64,000 nt of DNA, taken from NCBI GenBank assembly GCA_003013855.2, contig PVNU02002353.1, forward strand, positions 2,666,001 through 2,730,000. Reading direction: 5' to 3'. This DNA comes from Liriodendron chinense. Its lineage: Eukaryota > Streptophyta > Magnoliopsida > Magnoliales > Magnoliaceae. A program made the translations under genes and the position numbers. Shown piece after piece: positions 48,901-57,900 of the stretch. Below the pieces are notes generated by a model. That model was given only the letters and a program-made list of their open reading frames with translations, was not told where the DNA came from and searched no databases. Position 1 is the first letter of the stretch. The number at the start of each line of letters is the position of its first letter.

Positions 48901-51900
48901 ACAGGTACATATTTCATGTGGTTTTATTTTGTTTTCTTTTTCATTATTTCTGGATAGCTCAAATCATAATTTTAATTCATAATATTATATGCCTCAAGAC
49001 AATTTTGAATTTGGTCTTTGCTTGTAGTGGCTTTCTTTTCTTTTATTTTCTTTTATTCATATGCTTTTGTTAGCAGGGATATATAATTAACATTTCAAAA
49101 TAAAAAATAAAAATCATACGCTTTTGTTAAATATGTTGTGTGGATTTATGCAACCATGTATGCAATGCAAATGCTGATAATATAACTTTCTTGATGCAAA
49201 ATATAGTATGCATTAAGAAATTACTCTGAAAGTAAGTCTGCACGTGAATAATTTGGCTAATATATGGTAATAATGACTTTGGCTAGCATCGGCAATGAAA
49301 TTCTTGATTAATCTAGCTCTTCATATGTTCATTTCTGTCAATTTTTTCTGTTAAGCCTAAAGAGTCAGCTGATACGCTTGCAAAAGAGGCTCACTATCCT
49401 GTTTTTATGTATCATGAAATCTCTGCTCTTTGCTCACATTTTCTCTGTTATCAGCGATAAAGTTGTTATCCAGAAAACCGTGGTACTCCATTCGGGAATA
49501 GGTTTGTGCACACTGTAGAGTCTTTTGACACTTCATGACACTTGTACATGTCTTGGCACTTAGTGACTTGCCTGTAATGTTTAAAGTATATAAAACTTAC
49601 ATTATATACGATAATATTTCATGGTTGGAACAGATCATAATGCGAACGTCGGATTGGAGGGATCCAGATCCAGATTTCATGGTTAGAAGGCAATCACAGG
49701 ATTGGAGGGATCCAGATTTTATGGGAAAAAGATTCATGTGAACGTTGCTCATTTTGGCCCGGATCGTGATAGCAGGAATAGATCGGTTGCTCTTCGCCCC
49801 AGACTGAATCCGATGCCGGGTATTTTGGGTCCAAATGTCCATTTTGCAGATCCTATCATTCTCCCACAAGTTAACCAGGTGCATTCCGAATGCGTTCCAG
49901 CGGCGAAGGCTTCTTTCAAAGAAGTGCTCCAGGCTCAAAATTCACCGGCGGTTACTAAACAGACTCAGGGTCCCCCCCCCCTCTTCCAAAAAAAAAAAGT
50001 CTGTGAATCTCATACCTGCTTCTAGCCCTATTATTGGCTCCCATCCCTTTCCTTTCGTCTATTTGCCCTCATTTCTATTCAATCTCCCCCCGCTCCTCCG
50101 GCGCCACCCCCTCGCTCTACCTCCATCCTTTCAACTGCTCCCCCTGCTTCTACCTCTTTCCTGATTCTTCCTAGGGAGGAAGGTAGACCCCCCTCCATTT
50201 CAGTCTCGGAAGATATCATGCTTAAAGCTAAGAGTAATCTTCAATGGTCTATAGTTGTTGCTATAATCCCGGGTTTTCCTCTTTCTGAGCTTGCAACCTG
50301 GTTCCAGATGTACTGCGCTTTGTTGCCGGGTTATGTTTTCCTTAGCTTTTTATCCCCACGGCAGTGTGGACCTCCTTTAGGCATTACACCGACATTGATA
50401 GCATCCTATCTACCAATTCAAAGCATTTGGAAGGACCGGTTTTACAACTTTTTAAATGGGAAGTTTGGTCTTGTTTTGGGAGTGAATCTGTTTGGTTTTC
50501 TTTTTTTAATGTTCCCTTGGAGTTTTGGTTTAAAGTTTTTTCATGGTTTTGGGTTCTTGTGTGGGTGAAGTGTTGGATATTCACCAAGATACTCAGCAAT
50601 GGAAGGATCTCCAGTTGGCCAGGCTGCTCATCCGAACCAAAAAGTTCTCGGAGATTCCATTGTTAGTGAGGGTTCTAGCGAGGCAGGGGAACATCGACAT
50701 TCCGATTCTAAGAGGAGGTCTGACGCTGAGAGACAAGGCATTGGTAGGCCCTCGATTACGATAGACGATGAAGGAGTAGCACTTGGCTTGTCCTACGGGC
50801 TACAATTCTTGGGGCCCCTTGTCAAACCAGTAAAGCTTGTTAGGACATCCAAGACGACGTCCTCTTGACCCCTAGACACGTCAGAGCAGCCTAGGCGATG
50901 ATGTCTTCGTACGTGCTGAGTTTCCCCCTCAAGGGAATTTGCCTAGCTTCTGATGCTGATGACTTGGTATTGAGATAGCCGTCTGATGATACCTCTGCAG
51001 CAAGCCAAAAATCGTTTTCTGAAGAGAGATATAGGGTGCATTCAATGACACTTTTCTCTCGCGATATTTTGGGGGTTTTCTCGTCTGAGTTGGATAAGGA
51101 GCAAATCCAACGGGATTGGTAGCAAATCCAAGATTCATCTTTACAGTCATCTAGATCCCAGCCTTTGCAAGGTGTGCCCCTTGGAGAGGCCACGTGTATT
51201 GTGACAGGCTCACAAGCGCCAAAGACGATGCAGTAGGAGGACGATCACCTCTGCTGTCATGATTTTTCTGCCAGGTGTCAGCTTTCAGTCACTGGTCTAA
51301 AGGAAAAGCTAGATCTGTCTCAAAAGGTTGACGGTAGTTCTGAGAACGAAATGACCCAAGGAAGGATGATAGAAGGGACAACTCGAACGTCTGAGGAGAT
51401 CGGAGCCCTTAATGGTTGTCATTTAGAAGAAGCTAATGGTGGGCCCGAGATTATTGATAGGGCTGTGAACCCCAAGGAGATTGAAGCGGACTGTGGTAGC
51501 CAGTTAGTCCAAAGATCGCTCTTGGATCTTCAGTCTGCTGATTCTGCCTCTTTTGAACCTCCGACTCCGGTTTCTTTGTTGGTGCATCAGCAGCTGGACG
51601 ATCGTGAAGAACCTCGGCCGACATCTAGCCAATCCTACGATACCAATCCTAAGTTACAAGATTCGTTCCTTACTCCTTCCTCTCCGGTTTTTACCACTTC
51701 TAATGCGAGGGATGCTTCTCCTTCTAACTTCCCTTCGTCCTTTGTTTCAGCTAGACCCCTGGTTTTGATTCCTGCTCCTAAGGAAGGTATCTTATAGATA
51801 GGGGGAGATCCAGAGTCAGGAGAAGAGGTGTCTAATGAAGTTTTGGACATTAAGCCAATTGCGCTAGAGTTTTGTTCACAATGCTTCTAATGCCTCGCAT

Positions 51901-54900
51901 CCGGAGTTAGCCTCTCCACATATCCCTGAGGAAGTCTTGAAAAAATTGGTCGAAACTATCAAAAGGAAGAAATGGGTTAGAGATGCTGTGAGTCATGTAG
52001 GCAGTCTTATGGGAGCCACCTTTGGTTACTCTGATGATAATTACATAGCTCTCTTTAAACGGGTTGCCGAGAGAGGGTGAACTGTTACGGTTGAGAGTAT
52101 CCCCTCCGTTGATCCTAGTCGTATTCTCAAGACTAATAGGGGAGCAACGCATTCAGAAGAGACGCATAATGGGTCTTGGGAAGCCATTCCAAGAGAGAAC
52201 AGGAAACGAAGAGGGGCAATTATAGTTTCTCAACGAAGGTTCTCTCCTGGAATGTCAGAGGGATGGGATGTCCCATTAAAAGACCCCACAGGTTTGCCGA
52301 AAGTTAATTCTGATCATTGCCTCATCCTTTTGGAAACTGAAGAGATTAATTGGGGGCAAAAACCTTATAGATTAGAACTTGCCTGGATGTAAATTGAGGG
52401 GTTCCACGATTTGAGCAAGGGTCAGTGGAACTCGTTTGTCGTAGATGGGAAACCATTAAAAAAATTGCAATTTCTCAAAATTAAATTGAAATCTTGGCAT
52501 TCAGATATTTTTGGCAGGAGGAAGTTGAGATGATAGCTCTGCTTACTGAGATTCAAGCCCTTGATCTTAAGGAAGAGTCTCAACTTTTGTCAGAGGATGA
52601 ATCGAAGCTTAGAGGTTAGCTTGCGCACGATTACAATTGTAGGTTAAAGGAGGAAGAGATTAAGTGGAGGCAATGATCGAGAGCCCTCTGGCTTAAAGAA
52701 GGAGACCGCAACACCAAATTTTTCCACAAATTTGCCAATGATAGGGCTCGGATCAATGCGATATCCTCTATTAATGTAGATGGAGTTGTGGTTATGGAGA
52801 AAGATACTATCTGTAATTCTATTGTTAACTACCATTCGGATTTATTGTCTGCCAAGCCCTTTGATCATCCCAAGCTGGATGGGCTTCCCTTTCGATCGTT
52901 ATCGGAGGTGGAAGTTGTCCATCTTGAGAGGGCTGTAGATTTAGAGGATGTGAGGATGCCAGTTGAGGACCTCGGGAGAGATAAAGCCTTGGGGTCGGAT
53001 GGGTTTCCATTGGCGTTTTTTCATTCCTTTTGGGAAATGATTTTTCGCGATCTGTTTGCTTTTGTGAAAGAATTCTTTGTCGAGAACAGACTCTCAAAAG
53101 AATTGGGCGGTACCTTCATTGCTTTTGATACCTAAACTAGAAGGGGCCTAGAATCTTAATGACTTCCGTCCTATCAGCCTCCTGGGAAGCCCTTATAAAA
53201 TTATTTCTAAAGTTCTGGCTCAGAGAATTAAGGGAGTCATTCCAAGGCCTGTCTCTTTGTTCCAGTTTGCCTTTGTCGAGGGTCATCAGATTCTCGACTG
53301 TGTTAATAGCCAATGAATGCCTGGATTCATGTGTTAGGGAGAAGAAAAAATGTATTATATGCAAATTAGACATTCAAAAGGCTTATGACCATGTCGATTG
53401 GTCTTTCCTGGATTACATTTTGGGAAGAATGGGATTTGGGTCTAAGTGGAGACACTGGATTCGAATCTGCATCTCCTCTCCAAAATAGTCTATTCTTATC
53501 AACGATTCTCCTTTTGGATTCTTTAGACCTACCAAAGGGTTGCGACAGGAAGATCCCCTGTCCCCTTTATGGTTTGTTTTGGCCTCTGAAGCTCTTAGTG
53601 GTATGTTGTCTAGGGAACATGATTTGGGCTTGCTTAAAGGTTTCTCTATACCCAACTTCTCTCCTTGCATTAATCATTTACAGTTTGTTGATGATACTCT
53701 TCTTTTCTGTGAAGTAGATGAGCTGCAGACTTCCTTCCTCAGTATGATTGTTTGTTGGTTCCAAGCGGTTTCAGGTTTTAAGGTTAACATGGCCAAATCA
53801 GAGGTGTTTGGCATTAATATTTCTAATGAGGAATGTAAGTTCATTGCTGACTCTTTCGGTTGTAACTTGTAAGATAGGGTCTCTGCTTAATACTCTTTAT
53901 TTGGGTCTCCCCTTATGTTTTGGTAAGCCTCCCCCCTCCTTGTGAATACCATTCTATAGAGAATGGATAGAAAACTTTCCTCTTAGATGCTTAGTTATCT
54001 TTCCTTGGGAGGAAGAATTAATCTCATTAAAGCCTCCCTTTCAAGCATGCCGATATACTTCCTATCCTTATTCCAATGTTCGAAATCGGTTATTCAAAAT
54101 CTCGATAAAGAGCAGAGGAATTTCCTATGGCAAGGAAATTCGGCTTCTCACAAATTCCCTTTGCTGCAGTGGAAGGAGGTGTGCTCCCCATACAACGAAA
54201 GGGGAGTGAACATTAAAGATCTCCACCTAATGAACAAAGCTCTTCTGGGAAAAAAATGGATTTAGCGTTTTGGAATTGAAAAAGAAAGTCTTTGGAGAAG
54301 AATTATTACAGCCAAATATGGTTCTTCCAGTTCGGGATGGTGGATAGATGAATCAACTTCTTATTGTACCTCCTTGTGGAGAGGGATTGCGAAATTATCC
54401 ACCCATGACCCATGTTAGAGAGAGAGTGTGTGTCTCTCTAGGAAGTGGCTCTAGTATAAGATTCTGGCTTGACGTTTGGGCCGGGACCTCGACGCTGGCT
54501 GAGGACTTTCCCCTGCTTTTTGCGGTAGCAGAAGATCGTGACACTGTTGTTTCTGAGTGTTTCTTGTAATCAGATTATCAAGGAATTTGGTGTCCTCCTC
54601 TTAGCAGAATTTCAGGACGGACTTCTCCTTTTGAGTCTGTAGGACTTCAACCCTTTCCCTAATTCCGAAGACTCGTTCTATTGGAGGCCTTCTGCGTATG
54701 GAGTCTTCTCCATTAAATCTTTCTATAGTCAACTAAATGTGGTTTCAATTCCTTCACATGCTATCACATTGGAGCTCAATGGTCATAGTGGCCTTCCGCC
54801 GAAGGTGGCGGCATTTAGATGGTTAGCTACAAGAAATCGGATCCTAGTGTCAGAAATCTGGAAGAAAAGAGGTTTCTTGTTGCCTAATGCTTGTTTTCTA

Positions 54901-57900
54901 TGTCTTCAACAAGAGGAATTGGTCGATCACCTTCTCATCCATTGCAAGTTTACGGAAGACATTTTGTGGAGAGTGTTTCGTTTAGCGGGAGTCTCCTAGT
55001 CTATTCCAAGATCCATCGACAATTTTTTTTGCTGTTGGCATGCCGATTCGGGGGGGTTTTGGGGAGAAGAAAATGGTGGGTTATTTTCTTCGTAGTTCTC
55101 TGGGCCGTCTGGGCGGAAAGAAACAATCTCTGTTTTAGGAACAAGACCTCCTCTGGGCCGTCTGGGCGGAAAGAAACCATCTCTGTTTTAGGAACAAGAC
55201 CTCCTCTGGGCCGTCTGGGCGGAAAGAAACCATCTCTGTTTTAGGAAAAGACCTCCTCTGGCCGTCTGGGCGGAAAGAAACAATCTCTGTTTTAGGAACA
55301 AGTCCTTGGGCTCCTTGATTTTGGGGCTGCGGGTAGTCTTAGGGGTTTCTTCTAGGTATGTTCTTGTTTTGTTTTTGTTGTTTTTGGTTTGTTGGTTTTG
55401 TTATTTTTATTAGTTTTCTTTCGGTGTTGTTGCTTTTCCTTTGAATTGTTTTGGCTCTTTAATAAAATTGCTCAATTCTAAAAAAAAATCATGGTTGGAA
55501 AAAAATGGGGCTGAATCAGGACATGGGGTTCTACTTGGGACCAGTGTTTGCAATATTGATAGTATCGGCTGATATCGCAGGTTAGCGATACGAAACTGCC
55601 CTGGAGATAAAAAATCCACCGGTTCCTGTGTATCGATGATATTATCGGCCGATATATCGATATTGACTGAGATATCAGCAAAATATCGGCCGATATCACA
55701 AAATATATCGACGATACCTGGACGATATCGTCTAACCGCACAAGAGTCCTCCATTTTTTTGGGGGAAAAAAAAAAAAACGATTTTTTGTTCGATTTTCGT
55801 CCCAACCAGCGTACCAATGCGAAGGGGTCATATTTTGTTGAGTCTAGTTAGCCATTTTCTAGGTTTTGTTGAGTCCCCATATAGATCTAAGCCATATAGG
55901 GTAACTTGCATTGCGTTGAACCAGGATAGTCAAAATTGCATTTGGAGGATACCCAGTCAGTTGCATCATCCATAGGTATATTTCTCAACTCTCTTGCTTG
56001 TTTTACTTTGTCAATGAATTGGTTGTGTTTTCATTAATGCCTTCTTACATTTATATATCTTATGTAATCAATTTAAAAAATAGTTGCATCAGTTTAGTCA
56101 GACGGCATATAGCTTAGGATCCTTTTACAAAGGAGCTCCATTATGTGGACTTTTTTTTACATATTATGATTAAAATGTGTGTATTAAGGTCCATTTTAAC
56201 AATCCCTGAAGTTTCATTGAAAAATTCAATCAATTTCCCAATGTTTCCCCATGTTTCCTAAAAAGTGTGATACATTACCTGATACAACTGATATATCCCT
56301 AGCGATACACGATATGTATCTGTATCCCAAGGGTGCGAAATGTAACGCGTTACCGATACTGTGAACACTGCTTGGGACCTGTTCTTGGGTATTTGATCAA
56401 TTTCCAAACTTGTTATGAGGAATACTTTGTTGATGGGATCATTGAATCCATCATTACTAGGTAATCTACCACTTTGCATTACTCTTATACATGTCTTATA
56501 TAATTTCAAGCCAATTGAATTATAGCTACTTTCTTATTTGAATCTTTCAACCCACTCAATTATAACAAGCAGCCAGATGATGGCTTTCTTTTATGTCATT
56601 GAAATGTGGTCCTCTGCTTTCTTCTTAGTGTGTGTCGTCTTTTGGCGTTTCACAATGGAATGAATAGAGGAAAGTAAACAAGTCGAGGTATCGTTTCAGT
56701 TGCCCTCATTGATTGGTGATTCGATTGTTGACTCGACAACATCTTCCTACTCTTCGTACTTATCAATAAAAAGAGTGTTGTTGATTAAGTAATTGCTTTT
56801 TTTCCTTTTTTGGTAAGCTGGGCTTGAACTTGAGACCTCAGTGTTGAAACATGTGCTGCCTATGATAGGTAACTGCTAATAATCAATTATGAGTGAAATC
56901 TGTCAAAAGACAATATTTTCCTAAAATTATTGGCAACAACGGAACTCTTTGTGAAATAAATAAAGTTAAAGGTCCAAAATGTTTATTCTTTAATAAAACC
57001 GTTGTTTCGGCTCATCGAAATTTCTCATACCCAGATTTTTTAATTTATTTTGTTGAGAATTGATAATCTTGATTCCAAAAATATCATTACAACCTAAACA
57101 AACAAAAGCCCAATGCATGTGAACCTCCTGCCACATAAGCATTAGACATGCTAATATACAGAACATAAAACAGATAAAATGTATAAGAATATAAGCCGCT
57201 AGGAACTAGTAAAAGTTAGTCTTGGCACTAGCTTGCTGCAAAATCTCCCAGCTAACCAAAAAAAAAAAAAAAAAAAAACAGCTTTCGAGCATCCTCAAAA
57301 TTCCTGTTTTGACATTGCCCCACTGACTATCAGATAGCAGATCCTTCTATTAATGATTTCTTCCGGTGCCTCATTCTTGAATATTCTCTTGTCCTCTCCT
57401 TCCACAGGCCCCATGAAATCCCGAATAGGCACATTACCCACAACGATTCCTTTTGCCCCTTGAGCAGTCTCACCGAGCCATTCAATCACTGCTCTTCCTC
57501 TCGTGTTGTTGAATGATCATGCCCCACTCCAAATAGAGAGGAAATAGTTTCAAATTTTCTTAGCCAGCTCGCAATGAAAGAATATATAATTTACCGTTTC
57601 TTCTTCCTTACACATGATGCACCTATTGGGGAATGTGATATATTCCATTTCTTGAGATTATCTAGCATAAGAATCTTGTTTGCCATGACAATCGGAAAAA
57701 AAATCTTCGTCTCTGCGGGGAACAGGGTGTTCCACACCCTTGCGAATGGCAGGAATCTTCTTGTCGTCAACACCTTGTCAAAGAACTTGACTGAGAAATT
57801 GCCATTTGCTGACTGCTTCCAAACTTTCCTACCGACAATAAGTCTAAGTTCTATACTTCTTGATGCTTTCTTTGAAGGTTGACAACCCTTGATTTCTTAT

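Larger units (their letters stand above)
49631..55488 (+). mobile_element. L1-type LINE, 5' truncated, inactive
   Basis: 5,858 bp flanked by a perfect 12-bp target duplication TCATGGTTGGAA (49619-49630; 55489-55500), ending in an A-tail (55480-55488). It begins inside ORF1, in an RRM-like segment (GKKIHVNVAHFG). ORF1 continues with a DUF4283-like part (GFPLSELATWFQ; LQLARLLIRTKKFSEI). ORF2 has a collapsed endonuclease, a broken RT and a C-terminal zinc-binding domain. It is on the same strand as the host gene. Multiple stops and shifts show it cannot move on its own. Confidence 0.95.

Noticed and set aside
56795..56870. Minus-strand B-box-like text with nearby T-run
   Set aside because: It might be a SINE, but the body is very short and the possible duplication (GTAATTGCT/GTAACTGCT) is imperfect.
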